From contig NZ_MQVX01000001.1 in NCBI RefSeq assembly GCF_002954325.1, positions 2,772,768 through 2,836,767 of the forward strand: a stretch of DNA of 64,000 bases. Direction: 5' to 3'. Shown here piece by piece: positions 53,569 to 62,603 of this stretch. The notes under the pieces were generated by a model. It was given only the letters and a program-made list of their open reading frames with translations. It ran no database searches and was not told the DNA's origin. The position numbers were made by a program, and so were the translations under genes. The number at the start of each line of letters is the position of its first letter. The first letter of the stretch is position 1. Source of the stretch: Aureicoccus marinus. GTDB lineage: Bacteria > Bacteroidota > Bacteroidia > Flavobacteriales > Flavobacteriaceae.

Positions 53569-56175
53569 CTAACGAACCAGGCTAAAGTGACCTATGAGTT
53601 CGCGTGTTTCGTTATTAAGCGTAAAGCGCATGATATACCAGTAATCACCGGAAGGCAACCGACTTCCATTGTAGGTTCCATTCCAGCCTTCTTCTGTTCC
53701 TTGAATTTGACGAATTTCACGTCCAAATCGATCATATATGGTGGTGATGAGATCAGGGTAAATACCCGGGCAGCCCGGAGTCCAAAGATCTCCAATACTG
53801 TCACCATCGGGCGTAAAGAAGTCCGGGTTTTCTCCTGTACAAACCACTACCTCTATTTCTCCCGTGACTTCACATCCAAGTTGGTCCACTACCCGAACTT
53901 GAACAATACCGTCTTCCATAGCTAAAAAACGATTGTTCGCGCCGTAGTCCTCCCCATTGAAGAAGAATTGATAGGTGGCTTGACCTCCTTGGGTGACCAC
54001 TTCAATTTCGTTAATCCCCGACTGTCTTAATTGCAAACTAAGCGGGGTTTGTTCTTCGATAACAAAAGGGAAGATTTCCTGACAGCCATTTTCATTTAAT
54101 ACACTCAAAAAGTGCTCTCCAGCGTCAGGTTTTGCCAAGTTCTTTGAGTAAAAAAATCGCTGGGATCTGTGCTGTCTATGGCGAAAATCCAATTGTCACT
54201 ATTTAGATTGTCCGGAATTTGCACGCGAAGCTCATTTTGAATGGTGTTTCCAAGGCAGCTGTAAGAGGGCATTAGCTGTAATTCAATCACTGTATTGAGT
54301 TCAAAACTGGTTTCTTGAAGACAATTGCGCTCGTCTCGCACACGAAGTACATAGATTCCGTTCTGATTAAGACCATCAAAAACACCATCGGTGGAAGATC
54401 TAACGGTTGCATTATCCGGGTAAATCAATTCAAATAAGTAATTATCCCAACCTCCACTTGCTCCAACAATTAAGGCTTCTTCATTAGGACAGACGGGCAG
54501 ATTTAATGGGTCCAAACTTAGTGGCTGAAGCGGTTCTTCGATCAGTAAGTTTTGCGCTGAATTACAGCCATTGATCAAATCAACCACTTCCAGATCATAA
54601 TTTCCGCCTGGGAGATCCTGAAAGACCAATTCCTCAATATTAGAAGTGCCTGTTCTCGAAATCCCCGGGCCATTGAGAATATAGTTGAATCCAGAGGTGA
54701 AATTCAATTGAAAAGCGTAATTCGCCGGTAGCTTGTCCAAAGCAGCTTATTATATCTCCTTGGCTCTGGGTAATTGCAATTGAGGGAGTTGCTTGAATTT
54801 CAGCGTTTTCCTCATATTGACAACCATTGGCATCGGTTACCCGGACCGTATACTGACCAGGCTCCAATCCCGAAAACTGAGCCGTGGTACTCATTGTATC
54901 GTCAGGCAATAGGGATGAGGGGGAAATAATTTCGTATTGAAACGGGGCAATGCCTTGGTCTGCAGTAGCATTAAGCTGTAGACTGCTTCCGTCACAATTC
55001 AGGGGAAAGGTTTCAAAATTCAGGGCGGTTGGAGCAGCAGCTTCAAGAAGGAATAAGGGGTCTGTAGTAAATTCACAGTTATTTGAATCGCGAATTGTAA
55101 CGGTATAATTTCCCTCTGCAAGGTTGTCAAAAGAATAGGCATTGGTTGGGCTATCGTAAAAAGTAATACCATCAATAGAAAAACGATAAGGGGGAGTTCC
55201 TCCAACTACATTAATAACACTGATTTCTCCAGGAGTTGTGCAAGTAGGAGCCCGACTTTCAACAAGACTTCCGAACACCTCTTGTTCTGGGCTGCTAATG
55301 GTAAAGTACTCGATATAATCACAGGTTCTTCCCCCCCTGGTTTGTGTAATCGTTAGTTGGTAATCTCCCGGTTCTAAGTTGGTAAAGGAAGTTGTCTCAA
55401 CCGCTTCTGTTGTTCCGTCAGGGTAGGTAAGGGTATAGCTGACCAAGTACCCATTGCTATCAATGATATTTAATCGAAAGGCTCCATCGGTCTCGCCAAA
55501 ACAACTGATATCTCTTTGAGTAATACTATAGTCGATGGATGGTCTAAGTTCAATTTCTACCGGATTGGAAAGTGTTCGACAATTATTATCGTCCATTAAA
55601 ACGAAAATGTAAATACCGGGTTCATAGATGTCGAATATGTTGCGGGATTGAAAAGCAAGTAAGGGAACCTGATCGAGAGAAGGGTAGCTGATTTCTTGAT
55701 TGCCTTGCGTATCCGTAAATGACCAGATGGCAAACTGATGGGGTGTTACACCCCCTTGAGGGTTCATTAAAATATTGCCCTCTCGGCATGTGATGTGCTG
55801 TGAAACCCGGGCTTGAAGGGTTTGTGTAGTATTTCCGGCAATAGTGAAGTTTTCTTCATGAAGGTAACCTGTGGCAGCTTCCACTCTCAACTGGTAGTTC
55901 CCTTGCCCAAGGTTACTCAAGCTATAGTCAGGGAAGAATTGCAGACCCGAATCATGGATTTGAATGCTGTCCTGATATATTTGATAAATGTAGGGCCCAT
56001 TTTGCCCACTTACTTCAATACTGATTCCTCCGAGGTTGGAGCAATTAGCGTCAGAGGTAGAAATTGTAGTTTGAAGAGTTGCTCCAGGATTTATCGCTGA
56101 TTCCAGCCCGAAATCCCAAATCAGAAAATGGAGCATTATCCAACTAGAAGTCAATAGGACAAATACCCTTGTCAT
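53569..56175 (-). pseudogene. SprB-repeat surface protein with T9SS type-B C-terminal signal, two frameshifts
   Basis: A large secreted adhesin-like protein, about 868 residues when repaired. It starts with a signal-like segment (VFVLLTSSWIMLHFL) and has several SprB-type repeats (SCFGETDGAFRLNI, GGTPPYRFSIDGITF, GNYTVTIRDSNNCEF). The C-terminus is a gliding-type sorting domain (FFTPDGDSIGDLW, YDRFGREI, WNGTYNGSRLPSGDYWY). Frame breaks lie near 54700 (extra base in AAA) and near 54119 (missing base in CC). It would be exported by the type IX system. As read it is interrupted. Confidence 0.8.
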
Positions 56176-56267
56176 GCGGCAGGTGGTGGTATTGTTGAAA
56201 GATTAAAACAGTCTTTCAATATACAGCCCGAACAAGCAGAATGACAAGCTTCTTCGATGAGTTGCAT
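56172..56267 (-). CDS. Possible 31-residue Cys-rich small ORF coupled to the SprB gene
   Basis: An ATG at 56267 opens a 31-codon frame whose TGA overlaps the ATG of the SprB-repeat gene (ATGA). The peptide contains EEACHSACSGCILKDCF: four Cys in 13 residues. No signal peptide. It could be a leader coupling translation of the big gene, or chance. I do not recognise a family. Confidence 0.3.
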   Translation of the reverse strand: MQLIEEACHSACSGCILKDCFNLSTIPPPAA

Positions 56268-56532
56268 GTTTAGGGAAAGAATTCTGACAGCGGTTGTCGG
56301 AATCTCTTAAGAAAAAACCCTGAGGCTGATAAAACCGACCGGATCTCCTAAATACAGGATTCTGGAAATGCTTACGCGCTTTTGGATTCGCTTGTATTCT
56401 TGGGGTAAGAAGGCGTATTTTCTTTGGTTTGCTCGCTGACAGCGAGGAATAAAAGGGTCTTTGTCAAGTTCATAATCGGTATCTTAGTTATTCTTAGGAC
56501 ACCAACTTTTTTAAAAAGTCACATTCAATCGT
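56176..56532. other. 357-base divergent intergenic region
   Basis: Between the divergent SprB-repeat gene and the 144-residue protein gene. Apart from the small Cys-rich ORF there are no clear promoters; TATCTTAG and similar AT-rich boxes occur near 56480. I see no RNA gene. Confidence 0.3.
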
Positions 56533-56967
56533 ATGCGCCCTTTAATCATCTGTTTTAATTGTTTGATCATCTTGTTCTCCTGCAGTGAAATAAACGGGCA
56601 GGAAGAACAGATACAGGAGATAACCTACCGAACCATGACCCGCGGGAGTCAGAAGGAGGTGGTGGTAACGGCTAATCAACTCCGTGCACAAGCCAATGGA
56701 GTGCTTAGCTTTCAGAACACAGAAGAGCTCAGTACTGACCAATGGAATAACTACTTAGAGAAGTGTAAATCAATTCAATTAGCCACCCTCGAGGATCTCT
56801 ATGCCTCGGTAGAGAACCAAAGTGTCGATCGGGGTGCAGCTGCCGAGTTAATCATTGTTACTGATCAGGGCGAATACCATTCCCCGCTTTTTGACGAAAA
56901 CAACCCGCCACAGGAACTCGAACCCTTATTGGCACTTCTCAAACCTCATTTAGTGGTCCAAGAGTAA
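56533..56967 (+). CDS. Hypothetical exported protein
   Basis: 144 residues with an N-terminal signal/lipobox-like segment (LIILFSCSEINGQ). Acidic thereafter, with a helical middle (DQWNNYLEKCKSIQLATLED) and a likely single beta domain. Not recognised. Its stop overlaps the start of the next gene (TAATG), so the two are probably translated together. Confidence 0.6.
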   Translation: MRPLIICFNCLIILFSCSEINGQEEQIQEITYRTMTRGSQKEVVVTANQLRAQANGVLSFQNTEELSTDQWNNYLEKCKSIQLATLEDLYASVENQSVDRGAAAELIIVTDQGEYHSPLFDENNPPQELEPLLALLKPHLVVQE

Positions 56968-57500
56968 TGCAAAACCAACTTAAAAGAATTCGAGAATCGA
57001 GGCATATGACTCAACACCAGCTCGCTGAAGAGTCGGGACTTTCTTTGAGGACCATTCAGCGCGTGGAGGCCGGACAAGTGCTCAAAGGCCATACCCTTAC
57101 TACTTTGGCCGAGACCTTGGGGCTGAAAGAGGAAGAACTTCTGCAACCGGTGGTTTCGGTTGATTTGGTCGGAGTAAAATGGATCAACCTGAGCAGTTTG
57201 TCTTTTCTGATTTTTCCTTTTGGTAACATTCTTTTGCCGCTTTATCTGACTCATAAGGCCAAGTCCCCTCAGGTAAAGGAACAAGGAAAACAAATCTTTT
57301 TGGTGCAGATTGCCTGGTTCGTCCTATTTGCATTTGCTTTGGTACTTACCCCTTGGCTTCAATCGACTCTCGGTTTAGAAAGTCCTTTGATATTTCCGGT
57401 TATTTTCGGTTTTCTTCTCTTAAACCTGGTGATCACCATTTGGAACGCCATTCATTTGGAAAAGAAGGGTGAGTTAGCTATTCGTCTCACAGCCAAATAA
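56967..57500 (+). CDS. XRE-type helix-turn-helix protein with membrane domain
   Basis: 177 residues. The N-terminal HTH is typical: RIRESRHMTQHQLAEESGLS followed by LRTIQRVEAGQVLKG. The C-terminal 110 residues have about four hydrophobic helices (FLIFPFGNILLPLYL, FLVQIAWFVLFAFALVL, LIFPVIFGFLLLNLVI). This is a membrane-anchored regulator, a form common in Bacteroidota. The upstream 144-residue protein may be its partner. Confidence 0.75.
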   Translation: MQNQLKRIRESRHMTQHQLAEESGLSLRTIQRVEAGQVLKGHTLTTLAETLGLKEEELLQPVVSVDLVGVKWINLSSLSFLIFPFGNILLPLYLTHKAKSPQVKEQGKQIFLVQIAWFVLFAFALVLTPWLQSTLGLESPLIFPVIFGFLLLNLVITIWNAIHLEKKGELAIRLTAK

Positions 57501-57595
57501 TTAAATTCCGTGTCGTGGAATTGGCGGCTTATTGTCGCCCTCATCTTGAGCATTCACAAGCAAGAAAGAATCAGTTTTGCCCCAAAACCAAAACG

Positions 57596-58498
57596 ATGAT
57601 TAAAAAGACGCTTCTTGTGTTATTGGGTCTTCTGGTGCTGAGCATTATCGGGGGCTATTTCTATTTTGATAATAAGTTTACTCCACCCGAAAATAGTCTT
57701 CAGCTAAGCGGAACCGGGGAGGTTGATATTCAGTGGGTAGGATCAGCCAAGGTCCCCTATCAGGCTATGCTGGTACCTGTTCAGGTCAATGGGTTTTCCG
57801 AGACCTATTATCTCCAATTGGATTATGGCGCACCCAATACCATGTTATTCACGGTTCCGCTAAAAGAGTTGGACAGCTTGACAAGAAGCGAAGGGAAGCC
57901 TGATTTCAGTTCCCTGCACTTAGGGGATATGAAGATGGAGAGAGCGGGCTTTTATTTGAAGGAGTATGGATATTCTATAAATGATAATCAATACCCTATT
58001 ATTGGTACCCTGGGGTCCGATATTTTAGAAAAAAGAGTGGTGGAAATGGATTTTGAAAAAGGTCATTTTCGCTTTACTCTGGAGTCGCCTCAGGCGGATT
58101 GGACTACTCTTTCGTTTGATAAGCGTAAATTGATTTTTCACGCCAAGATCAACGAAAGGGATTTAAAGTTGCTTTTCGATTCGGGAACCAGTGCCTACCA
58201 ATGGATTACTGATAAAGGAAATTGGGAAGAGGCTAGGGTGCCCGATGGCCCAGTAAGGGAGGATAAGGCGAATTCATGGGGTAGAACGCTCTATGTTTAC
58301 ACGGCTCCCGCGAAAGGACTTGTTCAGATGGGGGATGTTGGCATCCCTCTGCAGGAGGTCACTTATGTGGAAGGGTACAGTATGACCCAGGAATTGCTGA
58401 TGCGCTTTTCCGGAATGGAAGGCATGATCGGAAACAAGTTCTTCCTCGGAAAAACCCTTGTATTAGACGTTAAGAACCAGAGGTACAGTTTAAAATAG
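57596..58498 (+). CDS. Membrane-anchored aspartic-protease-like protein
   Basis: The ATG at 57596 begins a signal-anchor (KKTLLVLLGLLVLSIIGGYF); the frame is open farther up to 57515, but that part looks noncoding. About 300 residues. Two retropepsin/pepsin-type sites are present, YLQLDYGAPN and LLFDSGTSAY, with IIGTLGSDIL and GMIGNKFF as the matching flap/psi-loop-like segments. DSG is a good catalytic motif; DYG is a variant. It might be a bilobal periplasmic aspartic protease or an inactive relative. Confidence 0.6.
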   Translation: MIKKTLLVLLGLLVLSIIGGYFYFDNKFTPPENSLQLSGTGEVDIQWVGSAKVPYQAMLVPVQVNGFSETYYLQLDYGAPNTMLFTVPLKELDSLTRSEGKPDFSSLHLGDMKMERAGFYLKEYGYSINDNQYPIIGTLGSDILEKRVVEMDFEKGHFRFTLESPQADWTTLSFDKRKLIFHAKINERDLKLLFDSGTSAYQWITDKGNWEEARVPDGPVREDKANSWGRTLYVYTAPAKGLVQMGDVGIPLQEVTYVEGYSMTQELLMRFSGMEGMIGNKFFLGKTLVLDVKNQRYSLK

Positions 58499-58507
58499 GC
58501 GCGGGTA

Positions 58508-58672
58508 CTATTGGTTTTCGGGCAGGTCCCAAAACTTACCTTTTCCCCCTGATTTCATCCATTCCAAGATGGAGCGCTCTTTGTTGGTCAACTCCCCTGA
58601 GAAGAAATTTTCTAGACTGTTCATGAACAGTTCCTCAATTTCTTCATGCGAAAGATTCTTTAAGGTTGCCAT
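58508..58672 (-). CDS. Small 54-residue protein of unknown function
   Basis: An ATG at 58672 opens a 54-codon frame ending TAG at 58508. The peptide is acidic and likely helical: MATLKNLSHEEIEELFMNSL, then FFSGELTNKERSILEWMKSG. Codon use is like neighbouring genes. It lies in the gap between the aspartic-protease-like gene and pirin. Unrecognised, no signal or membrane segment. Confidence 0.55.
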   Translation of the reverse strand: MATLKNLSHEEIEELFMNSLENFFSGELTNKERSILEWMKSGGKGKFWDLPENQ

Positions 58673-58722
58673 GTGACTCGATTTAAGGTTTCTTAAAGAT
58701 CGATCACTTTTATTGTGAATAC

Positions 58723-58773
58723 AATGTAAATAATTACATTTTATTAACGATAAATCAATAAAATGGTTAATAA
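58723..58773. promoter_or_regulatory. AT-rich inverted repeats upstream of the small 54-residue gene
   Basis: AATGTAA(58723-58729)-ATAA-TTACATT(58734-58740) is a perfect seven-base inverted repeat. TTATTAAC(58741-58748)-N17-GTTAATAA(58766-58773) is a second, eight-base one. AT-rich chance is possible, but two adjoining perfect palindromes at a promoter position suggest a regulator site. Confidence 0.35.
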
Positions 58774-58797
58774 GTAATTGGTGTGTCCTCTTATAAT

Positions 58798-59673
58798 TCA
58801 GGAAGGAAAGGAAATATAGGTGTCGTCTCCAGGGACTTTCGGAAAGTCCTTAGCGATCCATTTCGCCTTCGCTTCTTCTAATTTGGCCTTGTCACTCGAG
58901 GCGAAATTCCACATTAAAAACCGCTCTTCCGGAAAGGGCTGACCACCGAACAACAAGAGTTGTGCTTGCTCGTCCAGTTCTAAACAACAACTGTTTTCGG
59001 TTTGGGAAACCAGCATCTGGCCTTGTTCCATGCACTCACCATCAACAAGGACTTTTCCTTTGACGACAACTACTGCAATTTCGCCCTGTAATTCTCCGGC
59101 AATATTGATCCGACCTTCCTTGGTTTTGGAGCGGATGTCTACCATAAACAGAGGGGAAAAAACTTCTAGAGGAGATTGACGACCAAAGCCTTCACCGGCG
59201 ACTAAAGTAAAGCGAAGATCTTCCGTTTCCCATTGGGGTAATTCAAGAGCTTCGTGATATTGAAAATGCGGGTCACTCTCCTCGAGTTTTTTGGGTTGAG
59301 CGACCCAAACCTGGTAACCGTGAAGGATGTATTGAGCACCGTCTCTTTGGTGTTGAGGGGTGCGCTCCGTATGGGTGACTCCTTTCCCCGCACTCATAAA
59401 GCCAACATCTCCGGCCCGTACAACCTGTTCTGCTCCGGTGCTGTCTTTGTGTTCAATTTCCCCTTCAAATAAATAGGTGAGGGTCGAAAGGCCAATGTGG
59501 GGGTGCTGATCCACATCGCTGTACTGACCAGGTCCTATGGGAGAAGGTCCCATATGGTCAATAAAAACAAAGGGGCCGACCTGTCTCTTTTTGCGAAAAG
59601 GCAAAAGTCGACCGACTAAAAAATTCCCAACTTCTCGTTGGCGTTCGTCAATGATGAGTTTGTTGTTGCCCAT
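58798..59673 (-). CDS. Pirin-family cupin protein
   Basis: 291 residues, two cupin domains. Metal ligands are seen in the first: HPHIGLSTLTYLFEGEIEHKD and GVTHTERTP (His, His, Glu, His). The second cupin (residues about 165-250) has lost them. Pirins are iron-binding cytoplasmic proteins; some act as quercetin dioxygenases. Pirin cannot be placed in a pathway from context. The ATG at 59673 has a TACCTTTA box 5 bases upstream, suggesting a leaderless or nearly leaderless message. Confidence 0.88.
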   Translation of the reverse strand: MGNNKLIIDERQREVGNFLVGRLLPFRKKRQVGPFVFIDHMGPSPIGPGQYSDVDQHPHIGLSTLTYLFEGEIEHKDSTGAEQVVRAGDVGFMSAGKGVTHTERTPQHQRDGAQYILHGYQVWVAQPKKLEESDPHFQYHEALELPQWETEDLRFTLVAGEGFGRQSPLEVFSPLFMVDIRSKTKEGRINIAGELQGEIAVVVVKGKVLVDGECMEQGQMLVSQTENSCCLELDEQAQLLLFGGQPFPEERFLMWNFASSDKAKLEEAKAKWIAKDFPKVPGDDTYISFPS

Positions 59674-59798
59674 ACTTTAAAGGTATATCTTCCTTGCTAT
59701 TTCTCGAGAGAAGTGAATTGATCTTGATTATATTTTAACAGGCTCCTGAAGTTGTTTCAACTATTACTAACTTATTCTCCGAACCAATGTGAACGCTC

Positions 59799-60152
59799 AT
59801 GCCCAGTACACCGATCCATTATATTGAACTTTACGCTACGGATTTAGTGAAAACCAAAGCCTTTTACAGCCATCATTTTGGCTGGGAATTCACCGACTAT
59901 GGCGAAGGCTATACCGCCTTTAGTAAAGCGGGGATTGATGGGGGATTTGAACTTGTCGATATGCCGAGAGCTAAAGGAGCTTTAGTAGTTTTATACCATC
60001 CCGATCTCCAGCAAATTCACAACCAATTGGCTGCAGCGGGAACCCAAATTACTGTAGATATATTTTCCTTCCCCGGAGGCGTCGCTTTCATTTTGAAGAC
60101 CCTTGCGGGAATGAACTGGCCATTTGGTCCGAATAAAAAACAGAAGAGATGA
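59799..60152 (+). CDS. VOC/glyoxalase-fold protein
   Basis: 117 residues, one glyoxalase/bleomycin-resistance fold: HYIELYATDLVKTKAFYSHH with the leading His-x-Glu ligand, FGWEFTDYGEGYTAF and FPGGVAFILKTLAG. The fold normally binds a divalent metal; the second-strand ligands look incomplete. The stop overlaps the next ATG (ATGA), so it is translationally coupled to the Gfo/Idh/MocA gene. Confidence 0.8.
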   Translation: MPSTPIHYIELYATDLVKTKAFYSHHFGWEFTDYGEGYTAFSKAGIDGGFELVDMPRAKGALVVLYHPDLQQIHNQLAAAGTQITVDIFSFPGGVAFILKTLAGMNWPFGPNKKQKR

Positions 60153-61546
60153 GTGAACTGAACAGAAGAGATTTTCTCAAGAAAACGAGCTTGGCTTCTG
60201 CGGCCATTGGGTCTGCTACCTTGTTCCCGGAATATCTGCAAGGGCAAGAAAGTCGCCCCGCCATGGCGCAATACATGGGCGATTACGCTGCACCCAAACT
60301 CGACAATGTTCGAGCCGCCTTTATCGGCGTAGGAGCTCGAGGAGGCTACCACCTGAAGTTTTTAGCTGCGCTTCCCGGAACTGAAGTCGTCGCCATTAGC
60401 GACTTGTACGAGGACTTGGTCAAAGAAAAAAAACAGTGGGTTCGCGAGGTGGCTCCCGAGAACCGCCATACCAATATCAAACTGTATTGGGGCGCTGAAG
60501 ACCGGTGGAAAACCATGCTGGATGAGGTCAAACCGGACGTGGTCTTTATCGCAACCAATTGGCACAACCACGCCCCTATGGCTATTGAAGCCATGAAGAA
60601 GGGAGCCCATGCCATGGTCGAAGTACCGATGGCGGTAAGTTTACAGGAAATGTGGGATATCGTCGATACCAGCGAACAGACCCGAAAGCACTGTATGATG
60701 ATGGAGAACGTCAACTACAGTCGCGATGAACTGATGTTTTTGAACATGTGTAGACAGGGCGTGATCGGTGAAATTCTGCATGGAGAGGCCGCTTACATCC
60801 ACGAACTCCGGTGGCAAATGGAGGAACAAGAAAGAGGAACGGGCTCTTGGCGAACCCATCATTACGCTAAGCGGAATGGCAACTTGTATCCGACCCACGG
60901 TTTGGGACCAGTCGCCCAATACATGAACCTGGGACGGGGAGATGATATGTTTGAGCACTTGGTCTCTTATTCCACTCCGGCTTTGGGCCGACAAGACTAC
61001 GCTAAAAAGAACTACCCAGCCGATCACAAATGGAATGATTTGGATTTTAAGGGTGGGGATTTGAATACCTCCATTATCAAAACGAGGCTCGGACGAACGG
61101 TTATGGTGCAATGGGACGAAACCAGTCCCAGACCCTATTCTCGTTTAAATCTGGTTCAGGGCACCAAGGGAACATTGGCTGGTTTTCCAACCCGGGTCGC
61201 CTTGGAGGGTGGGGTCGAAGGCCTGACCAAGGACCATCACCGCTGGGTACAAGGAGAACAGCTTGAAACCCTTTACCAAAAGTACGATCACCCCTTGTAT
61301 AAGCGCCTAAACCAAGCCGCCAAAGGGAGCGGACATGGCGGAATGGATGGGATCATGGTCTACCGGATCGTAGAGTGTTTACAAAAGGGATTGCCCCTCG
61401 ATCAAAATGTTTATGAAGGGTGCCTGTGGAGTGCAGTTGCGCCCCTTAGTGAGCGTTCTGTTGCTCAAGGAGGTTATCCGCAGCCCTTCCCAGACTTTAC
61501 TCGTGGGGAGTGGAAAAACACCAAGCCCTTAGCAATTATTAGTTAA
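60149..61546 (+). CDS. Tat-exported Gfo/Idh/MocA-family oxidoreductase (GH109-like)
   Basis: 465 residues with a Tat-type signal (NRRDFLKKTSLASAAIGSAT). Rossmann segment VRAAFIGVGARGGYHLKFLA and VVFIATNWHNHAPMAIEAMKKG; catalytic region MVEVPMAVS and DRDELM-like YSRDELMFLNM. The family includes NAD-dependent sugar dehydrogenases and GH109 hydrolases that act by NAD-dependent oxidation. It would act in the periplasm. It overlaps the VOC gene by four bases and precedes a sugar kinase by two. Confidence 0.85.
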   Translation: MSELNRRDFLKKTSLASAAIGSATLFPEYLQGQESRPAMAQYMGDYAAPKLDNVRAAFIGVGARGGYHLKFLAALPGTEVVAISDLYEDLVKEKKQWVREVAPENRHTNIKLYWGAEDRWKTMLDEVKPDVVFIATNWHNHAPMAIEAMKKGAHAMVEVPMAVSLQEMWDIVDTSEQTRKHCMMMENVNYSRDELMFLNMCRQGVIGEILHGEAAYIHELRWQMEEQERGTGSWRTHHYAKRNGNLYPTHGLGPVAQYMNLGRGDDMFEHLVSYSTPALGRQDYAKKNYPADHKWNDLDFKGGDLNTSIIKTRLGRTVMVQWDETSPRPYSRLNLVQGTKGTLAGFPTRVALEGGVEGLTKDHHRWVQGEQLETLYQKYDHPLYKRLNQAAKGSGHGGMDGIMVYRIVECLQKGLPLDQNVYEGCLWSAVAPLSERSVAQGGYPQPFPDFTRGEWKNTKPLAIIS

Positions 61547-61548
61547 GT

Positions 61549-62601
61549 ATGATCAGTCTTCGCGTCCCTGGACGGATTTGTTTTTACGGAGATCACCAGG
61601 ATTATTTGGACATGCCGGTTATTGCAGGGGCGATAAATCGTTACCTGTTTCTGGAGGCGAAACCGCATCAAGACATGTCTTTCCTCTTGGAACTTGAAGA
61701 TTTACAGGAGAAAAGGCGTATTGGATTGCCTGTCGGGGACTCCGAAATCGAAAAGGGAGACTTTTATCTTTCGGCTATTCGTATACTCGAAGAAAATGGC
61801 TTCGAATTTAAGGAGGGGTATTCAATTCGCATTTGCAGTGAGATACCCATGAATGCAGGTCTCTCGAGCTCTTCTGCACTAGTGGTCGCCTGGATTCGAT
61901 TCTTGGTTGCCACCCAGAAGAACAGGGTCGTTAGTGATGCGCAAATCGGCCACTGGGCTTACCAAGCGGAAGTGCCTTTTTTTGGCTTTCCAGGAGGTTT
62001 GATGGATCAATACACTATCGCCCAACAGGGTCTACTTTGTATCGACACCAAGGCCCAAAGCACCAGAGCACTTCCTGCTCGCTTTGAAGCTTTGGTTGTG
62101 GCGGAATCGGGACTGCCAAAACAGACCAATACCATTCTAAAAAACGCACGAAACTATCAGGAACGAGCCATCGCACAGGTACGGGAAGTACATCCGGAAT
62201 TTGATTTATCGCAGTCTGTACTCGAAGATGCGGAAAGTTACCTTCACCTGGTTGATGAAGAGTACAAGAAACATTGGATCGCTGCGGTGAAGAATTATCA
62301 TATTACCCTGGCAGCGCAAGAGCAGCTAGAAAAGGAATTCCCCAATCACCATCAGCTCGGAGATTTGATGAACGCCCACCAGGACCTGCTTGAAAATAAC
62401 ATTCAGAACACCCCAGAACCAATACGGATCATGATGGCTGCTGCCCGAAAGGCCGGAGCTTACGGATCTAAAATTGTGGGTTCTGGAGGGGGAGGATCCA
62501 TGGTCGCTATGGTGCCGCTAAAACAGAAAGAGGAGGTGGTCAAGGCCTTTTTGAAAGCCGGGGCTCAGGCTGCTTATGTTGTTGAATTAAGCTATCCGTA
62601 A
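61549..62601 (+). CDS. GHMP-family sugar kinase
   Basis: 350 residues. Motif 1 is RVPGRICFYGDHQDYLDMPV (galactokinase-like), motif 2 PMNAGLSSSSALVVA, motif 3 KIVGSGGGGSMVAMVP; GFPGGLMDQYTIAQQG carries the catalytic Asp, as in galactokinase. It should phosphorylate a sugar at the 1-position. The nucleotidyltransferase downstream would then make an NDP-sugar. Galactose, glucuronate, fucose or arabinose are options I cannot separate. Confidence 0.8.
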   Translation: MISLRVPGRICFYGDHQDYLDMPVIAGAINRYLFLEAKPHQDMSFLLELEDLQEKRRIGLPVGDSEIEKGDFYLSAIRILEENGFEFKEGYSIRICSEIPMNAGLSSSSALVVAWIRFLVATQKNRVVSDAQIGHWAYQAEVPFFGFPGGLMDQYTIAQQGLLCIDTKAQSTRALPARFEALVVAESGLPKQTNTILKNARNYQERAIAQVREVHPEFDLSQSVLEDAESYLHLVDEEYKKHWIAAVKNYHITLAAQEQLEKEFPNHHQLGDLMNAHQDLLENNIQNTPEPIRIMMAAARKAGAYGSKIVGSGGGGSMVAMVPLKQKEEVVKAFLKAGAQAAYVVELSYP

Positions 62602-62603
62602 GT

